From positions 20,779 through 84,778 of the forward strand of contig JAAEAF010004359.1 of the NCBI GenBank assembly GCA_011037195.1: 64,000 bases of DNA. The letters run 5' to 3'. This document shows, piece after piece, positions 48,218 through 58,129 of the stretch. Source of the DNA: Triatoma infestans. Its lineage: Eukaryota > Arthropoda > Insecta > Hemiptera > Reduviidae. The notes below the pieces were generated by a model that saw nothing but the letters and a program-made list of their open reading frames with translations, made no database searches and was not told the origin of the DNA. Every line of letters begins with the position of its first letter. Position 1 is the stretch's first letter. Position numbers and translations under genes: made by a program.

Positions 48218-49202
48218 ACTTTCTCTTACTCCTGTTTTCAAAATTATAATTGACAAATTTTATAGTTTGTGTACCAAATTTAACGAAATTCGTCGAAAAC
48301 TGAAACAACTGTTCAGTAAAAGCGCACTTCCAATTTACTAAATTTCTTAAAACTCGGAATTTTGGCCATCTATTTATTTCTAATTAATTTTGTTTGGATA
48401 GAATTGTATAATCAACTGCGATAGCACTTTAGAGAAAAACATAACCCCAAACCTCCCCTAAACTAAAAGTGCCCTTCAATGAATTTTTCCAGAGAAATGT
48501 TTAAAATAAAAGATGTAGATCTTTGCATGTTTAGTTTATATACGAAGTTTCAAAAAAAATCGGCGGAGCCATTTTTGAGAAAATTTCGAAAAAGAGAATA
48601 AATCATTAGTGGTTAAAGTAAACGAACTTCCGGTTATCCGATTTTTTTTTTAAACTCGGAATTTCAACAACATATTTAATTCTAATTAAAATTATTTAGA
48701 TGATAGAATTGTCTAACAAACTGAAATAGAATTTCAAATGGAAACCTAACCCCACCCCTTCCCCAGAATGATCTTAAATCGTTGGAGCCATTTTTGAGGA
48801 AATCGCAAAAACGTAAAAAAAAAAAAAAAAAAACTAGTAAAGTGTTACTTCCGGTTGAGGAATTTCGTCAGACCACCCAATGTCGGATCCCATAGTGATA
48901 ACTAAACGGAATTTCAACAACATATTTAATTCTAATTAAAATTATTTAGATGATAGAATTGTCTAACAAACTGAAATAGAATTTCAAATGGAAACCTAAC
49001 CCCACCCCTTCCCCAGAATGATCTTAAATCGTTGGAGCCATTTTTGAGGAAATCGCAAAAACGTAAAAAAAAAAAAAAAAACTAGTAAAGTGTTACTTCT
49101 GGTTGAGGAATTTCGTCAGCCACACCATTCGATCCATATGGAGAACTAAACGGAATATCAATTTTTGACTTTTGCTGAGCATTCTGTTCACATACATACA
49201 CA

Positions 49203-49240
<38 letters not shown>

Positions 49241-49379
49241 TACACACACACACAGACCATTTGGTAAAAACCACGTTTTTGGACTTAGGGGACCTCAAAA
49301 CGGATATTTCCGGTGAAAACTCAATATCGAAAATTTGACACGATTACAATACTTCCTCTTACTAGGAGTAAGAGAAAGT
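48218..49379 (+). mobile_element. Family D interspersed repeat with recent internal tandem duplication
   Basis: Left end ACTTTCTCTTACTCC (48218-48232), right end hairpin ACTTCCTCTTACT-AGG-AGTAAGAGAAAGT (ends 49379). Internal CTTCCGGTT-type units, a long CA/CATA tract (49193-49255) and AAAACCACGTTTTTGGACTT near the end. Best-preserved full copy of the family in the window. No ORF. Confidence 0.75.
48658..49119. repeat. Tandem duplication, 250-bp period
   Basis: 48658-48871 and 48908-49119 are nearly identical, from GGAATTTCAACAACATATTT to GAGGAATTTCGTCAG. They differ mainly in the length of an A run and at one C/T site, so the duplication is young. Confidence 0.9.
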
Positions 49380-49669
49380 AAAAAAAGACAGTGGGCGCCC
49401 CATTCTATCAGCATCTTGGAGAGCGTAGACACTTTCCGTGTTAACCAAGGACCAACAACAAACATCCAGTCTACACACTGTTAATTCTGCGTATCTCTCA
49501 TTCTAGTTTTCTCTCCTCGTCTCTTTATCTCTTAATTAAGTCAAGTCCTTAGAATTATAAGTGTATATACTCGTATATTAATTATAGTGCAATAGTCATA
49601 ACATTTAGTTATTAATTATAAACCCCTGAAACTTTCCACTGAAAGGGTAAACTATATATTTTACTGATG

Positions 49670-50000
49670 ATATTTTACAGGTAAACGTAACACTAATTTT
49701 CCCTCAGAACCTCCCCAAAATAAAAAATCCATTTTCCCGAGAAATGTTTCAAATAAAAGTGATAGATAATTTATATTGTAATGTATTTATATATCAAGTT
49801 TAATGAAAATCGTTATCGAAACTGTTATCGAGAAAAAAAAAAAAAAATTACATAAAACCACACTTTTGATACATGGATTTTCTCCCAAAACGTTTTTGTC
49901 AGATGCGGTTGTAGTACGTACCTAGAAATGGAATATCAAATTTGAACTTTTTTCATGCGAATCATCGTTTTTTTTTGAGATATTTTCTTCGCACACACGC
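49670..50000. repeat. Partial family D-like repeat
   Basis: Blocks CCCGAGAAATGTTTCAAATA, AATGAAAATCGTTATCG and GGAATATCAAATTTGAACTT match the internal order of family D in drifted form. Confidence 0.45.
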
Positions 50001-50189
50001 GCAGACAAAATTAAAAACATTTCCTGCTGTTCCTTCAAGTGTCAGAATACGTTTCAAACAAGTTGAAGGATGGCTTATATTGTCCAATTTCTTACAAGAA
50101 TCCTATTCAAGTGATATGAGTTATGGAATAACTCAGTTGGAAGTTCGTTCATATAGCATGACTTCTTTTGTTTATATTCAAGCTAAAAC

Positions 50190-51465
50190 TATGGCGCAAC
50201 AGAGGTCCAAGAAGGACCAAGGCTTGTCAGACGGCGTGTTTGAATAGGAGGGCGTATGGTAAGTACGCGGCAGTTCCCACGCCGTTTATAGTTCAGGCCT
50301 TCGCTACCTCGGGCGCTACTAACTATAGCTTCCCATTTTTTATCATGATGCTGGGTCACAACACCGACTTTCCCATCACGGGAATCGAACACTGATTTCT
50401 CTCGCACAAAAGACGAGTGCGCCGCTAGCCACTCACTAAACCAACGCGTGAGGACTATAAGGTTATTAACAAAATCAATCAACCTGGAATAAAAACTTTC
50501 AATTTTATACGATTTTTTTATGATAGTGTCAAATTTTCGATATCAAGTTTTCACTGGAAATACATGTTTTGGAGGTCCTCTGAGTTAGAAAAAAATTGTA
50601 CTTTTATAAATTGGTCTTTGTGTGTGTGTGTGTGTGTGTATGCATTACTCAAAAAAGGGGAGGGGAAAAGGACCCGACTAGGGTTTTAGGATTATTACCC
50701 TAAAACTCTATGGCGCAACAGCCCATGAAGGGCCAAGGCTTGCCAGACGGCGTTTGAATAGGAGGGCGTGTGGTAAGTACGCGGCAGTTCCCACGCCGTT
50801 TAGTTCCGGCCTTCGCTACCTCGGGCGCTACTAACTATAGTTTCCCATTTTTTATCACGATGCTAGTCACAACACCGACTTTCCCATCACGGGAATCGAA
50901 TACTGAATTCTCTCGCACGAAAGACGAGTGCGCCGCTACCCACTCACTAGACCAACGCGTGAGGACAATAAGGTTATTAACAAAATCAATCAACCTGGAA
51001 TAAAAACTTTCAGTTTTATACGATTTTTTTATGATAGTGTCAAATTTTCGATATCAAGTTTTCACTGGAAATAGATGTTTTGGAGGTCCTCTGAGTTAGA
51101 AAAAATTGTTTTTATAAATTGGTCTTTTTGTGCGTGTGTGGTGTGTGTGTATGCATTACTCAAAAATGGGGGGGAAAAAAGGACCCGACTAGGGTTTTAG
51201 GGTTATTATACCTAAAAACTCTATGGTGCAACAGCCCATGAAGGGCCAAGGCTTGCCCCAGACGGCGATTTGAATAGGAGGGTGTGTGGTAAGCACGCGG
51301 CAGTTCCCACGCCGTTTAGTTCCCGGCCTTCGCTACCTAGGGCGCTACTAACTGTAGCCTCCCATTTTTGGGTCAACACCGACTTTTATCCTCATGGGAA
51401 TCGAACCCTGAATTCTCGCACGAAAGGCGAGTGCGCTAGCCGCTAAACCAACGCGTGAGGACATA
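50190..51465 (-). repeat. Tandem array of a 510-520-bp unit carrying SINE family B (three copies, last partial)
   Basis: Each unit has a minus-strand family B SINE (50190-50455, 50708-50975, 51222-51464) reading, reversed, from TATGGCGCAACAGCCCATGA to CCAACGCGTGAGGAC. After the first two SINEs comes the same spacer: ATAAGGTTATTAACAAAATC, CGATATCAAGTTTTCACTGG, GGTCTTTGTGTGTG, then AGGACCCGACTAGGGTTTTA. The third unit stops after the SINE. Units differ by small indels and substitutions. Box B (GGAATCGAA-ACTG, reversed) is altered in the first two. Confidence 0.85.
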
Positions 51466-51485
51466 TTCAAGCTAAAGGTTTTTTT

Positions 51486-51736
51486 TTATTTATCTAAAAG
51501 AAGAAAATAAATAAATAAATAAAATAAATAAAAGAAGAAGAAGAAATAAATCTAACTTGGTCAGAAGTATCAATTAAGAGATATCCATTGAGTTCTTCTA
51601 GTATTGTTCTAAGTAAAGGAACTCTATACACTATGTATGTGTTAGAGAGATCTACGATGGTCTTTCTTTTAACTGACACACAATTATATGGAACAAAGTA
51701 TTTTGATAAAATAAAAGAATATGTGGTGTAGTAGGT

Positions 51737-51768
<32 letters not shown>

Positions 51769-52460
51769 CAAAGACTTCAACCGTGGGTAGGTGGATATGT
51801 CTGCAGTTAACAGGAATGGTCAGTATAGCTGGTGGTGCCCATTAACACAATGGCGATTGTACGAATGCTACCGGGTTAGTATCTCAATCCCATTGTCACC
51901 AACCAACCACCTTGGGCTTCGGATAATCCTTTAGTGATCCAACCCAGTAGGGGGTACTCTAGTTCACCAGTATGCTTCCTACACATACTATACAATTGAA
52001 AACGATTTTTATTTTTGGAAAGAAAAGTTCCAATTATTTTTGCTATTGGATATCTTGCAAGACTGTTACTACTTAATTTTCTTCAAATCCGCAATTCGAT
52101 TCCTCAATTCATCCGCACTTTTAGAGGTTAAATTGCTAATCCTTGACAAATGAAAGGTTGATCACAAAGCGAAAAATTTTTTTTTTTTTTTGTGACACTA
52201 GTTTTTGCTAGAATCTTACAAAATTTAGTTAAAAAAAAAAAATTGGTGTTAAACACTCATTTATTTAAACAAATTTTATTTAACTTTTAACTATTGCTCA
52301 CTCATTATATCTACAATGGAGTTGATGAGGAGAAAAATTGGGATTGATTAATTAGACGAGATATGAAGACACTGTTATAATATAGCTATAAGCTTACACA
52401 AACTCCACAAACTCCGTCCTGGAAGGGGCCTGGTGTTGTTGTAGATGGAATTTTTCTCAT
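51486..52460. other. Intergenic repeats
   Basis: (AAAT)n near 51500-51535, (GT)n at 51737-51768, and a more GC-rich unidentified segment 51770-52000 (GGGTAGGTGGATATGTCTGC ... CAGTAGGGGGTACTCTAG). No ORF. Confidence 0.4.
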
Positions 52461-52607
52461 CTTACTTGTTTTGTTTTTTATTTTTTGGGGGGGTGGTCAA
52501 CGCACTGCGACGACCGTATTGACTGGTCATAGAAGTTCTATTGTGCTATGCCCCCTGGGTGCCACAGGCCCATAGCACCCGAACGGATGCCCAATTGAAC
52601 ATGCGTT

Positions 52608-55189
52608 CTACAATATCTCCATCAGGTTGAGGTCCCTGAGGAATCCTAATACCCTGACGGGCTCTAGAGAGGGTATATCCCCCTCCTCCACCTGGTAGCT
52701 ACCCAGGTTCCTGAACCTTCTCTGAGTGGCAGCCTCGCAGTCTGTTAGGAAGATGTATTGGAGTTTCCTCCAACTCCCCACAGAATCTGCATGAGCTGTC
52801 ACTTTCCAAGCCCAGCTTCGCCAGTGTCCTCTAAGTCGGCAATGCCCCGTGAGGAAACCCGTAAGTACGCGGAGCTTGTTCTTACTCAATCCAATGCAGG
52901 CCTCCGACCTCCGTTGGTTATAATTTCCCAAGCAGATCTTGGCCTGCCGCAACCCGGGAGGGAGTACCAGAGTTGAGATCTCTTCGTCTCCTCCTCCTTT
53001 CTTAAGTTCCTCTAACAGACACTGGTCGCTAATCCCACAAAAAGGTTCCGGCCCCAAAAGTGGTGTCATAGCGCCTATCTTGGCCAGGGCGTCGGCCGTC
53101 TCATTCCCTTCAATGCCAACATGCCCCGGCACCCACCAAAGTGCGACTTTGTTCCTACTGCCCAGATCGTTTAGTTTATCTAGGCATTCCCAAACATTTT
53201 AGAATTAATAACTGGTGCACCCAGAGCTCTAATGGCTGCTTGGCTAGCGGAAAGGATTACAATCTCCCGATTCCTATATCCCCTATCGAGGTTAAATTGA
53301 ACGCATCTTCCAATAGCGTATATCTCCGCCTGAAAGATGCTGGGAAATTTACCCATGGGTTCCGAGTGCTTGATCCTTGGACCAACCACCCCTGCCCCAG
53401 TCCCATCGAGGGTCTTCGACCCATCAGTATACCATTTTATGGCATGTTCCTTAATGCCCAACAGAGCGGATCCTTCGCTCCACTCACTTTTGGTGCCCTG
53501 CTTCGACGAAAAATTTTTTGTGAAGCTATACTTCTTAAACATACCATCCCTAGGGAGGTGCCAGATGAGGGAGTCCAAAGGTGAGAATACCAACTCTCTA
53601 ACCCCCAGCCCTCCCTCCACTTCTGCACCACCCCTAGAGATCCTAAAAAGGGCCCCCTTCGCCGCCCTTTCCACCACTAGGTGCAAAGGTGACAGATTGA
53701 GGATAACCTCCATCCCGGCGGTGGGGCAAGTCCTCATAGCCCCCGTCATGCACAAGCATGCGAGCCGCTGTACCTTGTCAAGAGTTCTCCTGACCGATAC
53801 TTCTTTGGTCTTTCCAAACCAAGCCACCGCGCCATAGGTGATAACTGGTCTCACCATCATGGTGTACATCCACCGTAGGATTCTCGGGGGGCATCCCCAG
53901 GATTTGCCCGCCATCCTCCTACATATCATGAGGGCGCCAGTGGCCTTATTAATAGTTGATTCAATGTGTTTCTTCCATAGGAGTTTACTATCAACAGTCA
54001 CCCCTAGGTACTTAACCTCCTTTTCCCACCCTACTTCTTCTCCGGCTAGCCGGATATTTTCAGGCGTGGGAGTGTTCTTTTCCTAGTGAAGGGTATCACA
54101 GTGGTTTTCGTTGGATTAACCTTCAACCCCACTGAGACACACCACCCGCTAGTGATATCTAGACCCCTCTGTATTATGTCACATAGGGTTTCTTCAAACT
54201 TTCCTCTAGCAATAATGACGACGTCGTCAGCATATCCCTGACAGGCAATGCCGACGTCCGTCAGTTTGTAGAGGAGCTCATCCACCACCAGGCTCCACAT
54301 TAGGGGTGACAAAACCCCCCCTTGCGGACAGCCACGAGTAGTGCGGGAGCGGATGGTCCGTGAGCCCACCACAGTTTCTACCGTTCTTGTAGACAACATT
54401 TCCATCATCCATCTGGCGGTTGTTCCATCCACCCCCTTCTAACAAGGGCTCTGCCAACCGCCTCATGGGAAGTATTGTCAAACGCGCCTTCTATGTCCAA
54501 AAAGGCACAGATGGCCGTTTCCTTAGCATCTAGGGTCCTCTGGATTACATCTGTCAGCGATATCCGTCGACCTTCCCGCTCGATATGCGTGCTGACAGGG
54601 GTGCAAAGGCACCCTCTCCAGAACCACTGTCCTGATATAATTGTCCACGGCCTTCTCCATAGTCTTTAAAAAAAAAGACGTAAGGCAGATAGGCCTAAAG
54701 GACTTGGGCAAGGTGGCCTCCCTTTTCCTAACCTTGGGGATAAAGACCACCCTAGCCCTTCTCCACGGTATATACCCGAGTGCCAAACTGCTCCGAAAGA
54801 TCTTAACCAAGTGTGGAAGAACCTCCCTTAGGCCCTTTTGTAGGAGGGCCGGGAAGACCTCATCCACACCAGGCGACTTGAAGGGCTGAAACTTATTTAT
54901 TGCCCATTCTATTCTTAGTGGCATGCAGATGGTTCTGGCCACCTCCCAGTCATCCCTTACCGGTCTGCTGGGCCCTATCGTGTCAGTACCATCCTCTGGC
55001 GGCAGACTCCCCGGAAAGTTGGTCTCCAGCAAGAGAAGAGCACGTTGCTCCCCATCCTGCGTATAGCTGCCAACAGGTCTTTTGAGTGACATCAATGCTC
55101 CAACACCGTGTTTGGCCATTGCCTTATGCAATCTGGCTGCCACGGATGCGGAGCGGATGTCCTCAAAAAATTTCTTGTAACTAGTTCTT
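52608..55189 (-). pseudogene. Retrotransposon pol continuation: reverse transcriptase, RNase H, C-terminal tail (frameshifted)
   Basis: Pieces in order. 54523-55189: RT start (PFKSPGVDEVFPALLQKGL, WRRARVVFIPKV, SFRPICLTSFFLK). 54433-54540: AICAFLDIEGAFDN with the first catalytic Asp. 54046-54432: GCPQGGVLSPL and CQGYADDVVI with the catalytic YADD. 53180-54001: RT thumb (PVITYGAVAWFGKT), then RNase H WYTDGSKT and FQAEIYAI. The third acidic block is ILSASQAAI, where SDSQAA is usual, so one catalytic Asp is lost. 52608-53132: MPGHVGIEGNETADALAK, GPEPFCG, LTGFLTGHCRLRGH and a frame-broken CRFC tail. Frame breaks fall near 55195, 54430, 54040, 53170 and 52790; the one at 54430 is in a G run. Confidence 0.9.
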
Positions 55190-57562
55190 TTAGCTTTTTT
55201 TGATCTCCTTGTTGTAGGTAGTAAGCGCCCGCGTGTAGCTCTGCCAATCCCCAGTGCGCTTGGCCCTATTAAAGAGCTTGCGCACTTTGGATCTTAAATT
55301 GGACAGATCTCTGCTCCACCAGGGGACGTCCCTACCGCACCGGAGTCTACTCACGGGGCAACTGTCTTCAAAGGCGCCTACAAGCGCCTCATTCTGTTTC
55401 TCTAGCCTATGCTCCAGCTCCAAACGACACTGCGGCGCCCTCGCAGTGCCGGTAGGATTTAGAGCGCAGCTCAAATTGGTGACAAATTCCTCCCAATTCG
55501 TACGTCTGGGGTTTCTCCACTCTGCACCCCCATCGCCAAACCCCTCCAGACTGAATGTAATAATTCGATGATCTGAAAGGGAAGGCTCATCCGAGACTTC
55601 CCAGCTCCCGACAAACTGCCCGATGCTAGGACTACCAAAGGTAATATCCAGAACCTCCTGCCTTGCCCTAGTTACGAACGTAGGTGACGCCCCGACGTTG
55701 AAAATATCTAGGTTATATTGGAGGATAAACTCTAAAAGGTACTCACCTCTTCTGTTGTTACTTCTGCTCCCCCACACTCTGTTGTGGGCGTTCGCAACGC
55801 ATCCAATGAGGAAAGGCAGCTTCCGCTCCCGGCAGTATTCTACCAACCGCTGAACCTCCGCCGGCGGTACATCCCTGTCCCCAGCGAAGTAACTGGATGC
55901 TATCACAACGGCGCGGTTGTTACCTCCATAATTCAAGTGGGCCAAAATGGATACCAGATCCCGCGTCGTAAATTCTGAAAAACATGTATAGTTAATATTA
56001 TTTCTGATCAGGATGCAGGCCCTGGGATTTTCACTTTTAGTATCCCATACTACCTTACTGTACTTACCTGACAGTCCACAAATCCGTCCTTTGACTGTCC
56101 ACGGCTCCTGAATCAGCACCAGGCTAAGTAGCCTTTTGGCGAACAACCTCGCAATGGTGGCCGATGCCCCCTTTGCATGGTGTAGGTTCGCCTGGGCTAC
56201 CCCGGTACTCATTCCCGAAGGGTGCTTGCTCATGGGGGGGGGAACACCCCCTTCCTCCCCCAGGAGCTTCTCCTCCTCCTCGACCGAGAGGCTTGCCCGG
56301 AGGGCTGAGAGATCCATTGCTCCCATGTTTCCCAGGCTCTCCCGTCGCTGAGAATCGTACTCGAGCCCCGGGGATGAACTCTCCCTCGGCGGCTCCTCCG
56401 CTGGAGTAGAGGACAAAGGAGCTTGCTGCTCCTTATCATCCCCTTCACCCTCCAGCTTCTTCCAGCCTCTAATGGGGAGCTTCCCAAACCGAAATCGGAT
56501 GGTTCCTCCTCCCCTCCTGACCGCCTCAAACGACTGATCGTCGATCGCGGCGGTCATCAAGAGGCCTCCATTCTCCTCTTTACACACGAGGATCTTCCAG
56601 ATCTTCGTGTTTACTCCCACGTTCTGGGCATCCACCAAGGCCAAGACCTTCTTGATGCCCTTCTCCGCACTCCTTGGAAAGAAGGTAGTGATGGTGTGCA
56701 TCTTCGGGAAATCCTCTCCCGAGCACGCCATCAACTCCACTCCCGTCCAAGTACTCAGGGTTGATACCCTGCTCTGCAGCCAGTCCGCCGTGTGCTGGTC
56801 AAAGCAATCTAGCCACAGCATCCCTGGACGAAAATGTATGCCCTCAAATTGGAGCTTATGCTCCCATCCAAGGGCTATTTCCTCCACAATAGCATCCTCC
56901 AGTGCTGATAACTCCTCAGCACTGAGTATCACATCCGGGAAACGTCTAGGCATCACCCCAACTCTCACCGCCTGTACTGCACCAGCATAGCTGGTGCCAG
57001 GTCGGCAAAGGCCTGGGTTGGCCCCCGAGGAAGTCCCGGGATGTGTACTACCAGAAGGTACCACCCTTCTTCTTTTAATATCTTTCCTTTCGGGAGGTGT
57101 TATATATCTCTCCCGCTTACCATGAGCACGCTGAGGTGGGCTACTGCTCACCCGCTGTGCTCTGTGCTTCTCGGCCTCCGCTCTTGCTTCCTGGGGGGTC
57201 ATGCCCCCAGCAAGCGCGCGGAGATACCACCTAACGCCTGCACCACTGAGGCCTCTCCTCAGAGGGTCATCTATCGCCCCCGGTTGCCCTGGGGGCGGTG
57301 GCGGTAACGTCCTCTTCCTCCCGCTCCTTTTCCGACCCGGTGCCTCCTCTTTCCCTACCGCACCAGAAGGATGAGCGGGAGCCTCCCCGCCACCGCTAGT
57401 AATAGGCCTACTGCCAGCTTCACCCACACCAGGAGCTTGCTCCTTGGATACCTGAGGTTCCATTGTTACAATCGCGGTATCCACCCGCTTACTTACTTGA
57501 ACCTGCTCAGCTTGACGAGAAGTACTCGCCTCGCTGATGCGAGGCATGCGCCGCATGCCCAT
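55190..57562 (-). CDS. Retrotransposon ORF1-type domain fused in frame to AP endonuclease (790 codons)
   Basis: Residues 1-200 are low-complexity, Pro/Arg/Ser-rich. Residues about 204-360 (RFPDVILSAEELSALEDAI ... GMLWLDCFDQHTADWL ... NVGVNTKIWKILV) resemble the DUF4780 domain seen in insect retroelement ORF1 proteins; there is no CCHC knuckle. From residue about 450 comes an apurinic-type endonuclease: QANLHHAKGAS, LVLIQEPWT, SSYFAGDRD, CVANAHNRVWGS (the usual CDANAH, with D to V), DITFGS, SLSDHRIITF. Both domains share one frame without a stop. A second in-frame ATG for the pol part may be M444 or M451. The frame ends with NKEIKKS at an A7 run, where one extra A shifts out of RT. An alternative start in another frame (ATG at about 57664, MKNTKKSKSETRR) suggests a further frameshift near 57560. 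Confidence 0.85.
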   Translation of the reverse strand: MGMRRMPRISEASTSRQAEQVQVSKRVDTAIVTMEPQVSKEQAPGVGEAGSRPITSGGGEAPAHPSGAVGKEEAPGRKRSGRKRTLPPPPPGQPGAIDDPLRRGLSGAGVRWYLRALAGGMTPQEARAEAEKHRAQRVSSSPPQRAHGKRERYITPPERKDIKRRRVVPSGSTHPGTSSGANPGLCRPGTSYAGAVQAVRVGVMPRRFPDVILSAEELSALEDAIVEEIALGWEHKLQFEGIHFRPGMLWLDCFDQHTADWLQSRVSTLSTWTGVELMACSGEDFPKMHTITTFFPRSAEKGIKKVLALVDAQNVGVNTKIWKILVCKEENGGLLMTAAIDDQSFEAVRRGGGTIRFRFGKLPIRGWKKLEGEGDDKEQQAPLSSTPAEEPPRESSSPGLEYDSQRRESLGNMGAMDLSALRASLSVEEEEKLLGEEGGVPPPMSKHPSGMSTGVAQANLHHAKGASATIARLFAKRLLSLVLIQEPWTVKGRICGLSGKYSKVVWDTKSENPRACILIRNNINYTCFSEFTTRDLVSILAHLNYGGNNRAVVIASSYFAGDRDVPPAEVQRLVEYCRERKLPFLIGCVANAHNRVWGSRSNNRRGEYLLEFILQYNLDIFNVGASPTFVTRARQEVLDITFGSPSIGQFVGSWEVSDEPSLSDHRIITFSLEGFGDGGAEWRNPRRTNWEEFVTNLSCALNPTGTARAPQCRLELEHRLEKQNEALVGAFEDSCPVSRLRCGRDVPWWSRDLSNLRSKVRKLFNRAKRTGDWQSYTRALTTYNKEIKKS

Positions 57563-58129
57563 TCCACTGGGTGGGAGCGCGCTCCTTTGTGGCTTGGGCC
57601 GCAGGTTGTAAAGTGGCGGTAGCTACCCGCCTGGTTTCAGATTTAGATTTTTTGGTATTCTTCATGGATCATTCCCACGTACAGCTAGGGTTTCTCATCG
57701 GTCGACTGCACCAGAGCCCCGCATGACACAGCAAGGCCATTTATTACTCCCTGATGCGGCCCGGTTTCAGGAAGGCACCGTTATACTACAGCCTGTATTA
57801 CCCCCTGGCTGCAAACCTACATGGGCACGGTACGCATAACACCCTGTTTTAGGGGGGTGTGTCTCTGAAGCTGCCCCTGGGGGCACCACCTCAGATGACC
57901 AGCGGGTACACCCAAGTTCCGCCGGGGACTTTTATCGACGTCCAGGTCTAGAGCCGCCGAGTTTGGTTTTAAACGGAGCCACCTCGAGAAGGGTGCAGTA
58001 TAACTTAATGCTGCGCTCGGACGGTCTTGACGAATAGAAGGTGAAGCCTTCTATTCACCCTGGAGCTTCCCACATTAAAAAAGAGAAGACTCCTTGGCCC
58101 ACAAAAGAAGTAAGAGAAAGTAAAAACAA

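Larger units (their letters stand above)
52466..58100 (-). mobile_element. Near full-length RNase H-type non-LTR retrotransposon
   Basis: Minus-strand order: 5' UTR (57665-58100, GC-rich), ORF1-type protein, AP endonuclease, reverse transcriptase, RNase H, C-terminal Cys/His tail, 3' UTR (52487-52607) and an A-rich tail, seen as TTGTTTTGTTTTTTATTTTT at 52466-52486. Its GC content is far above the surroundings. The right flank is a family D hairpin arm (AGTAAGAGAAAGT at 58109). I could not find a target duplication. Arrangement and RNase H place it in the I/R1/Loa group; the exact clade is not certain. Broken by several one-base frameshifts, so not currently autonomous as read. Confidence 0.9.

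Noticed and set aside
53337..53837. 166-codon plus-strand frame and other long frames at 54.6-57.4 kb on the plus strand
   Set aside because: These are the antisense shadow of the GC-rich LINE pol gene.
58100..58125. Target duplication of the large LINE formed by family D hairpin arms
   Set aside because: AGTAAGAGAAAGT is on the right flank only; the left flank CATCTTACTT would be an inverse match, not a direct repeat.
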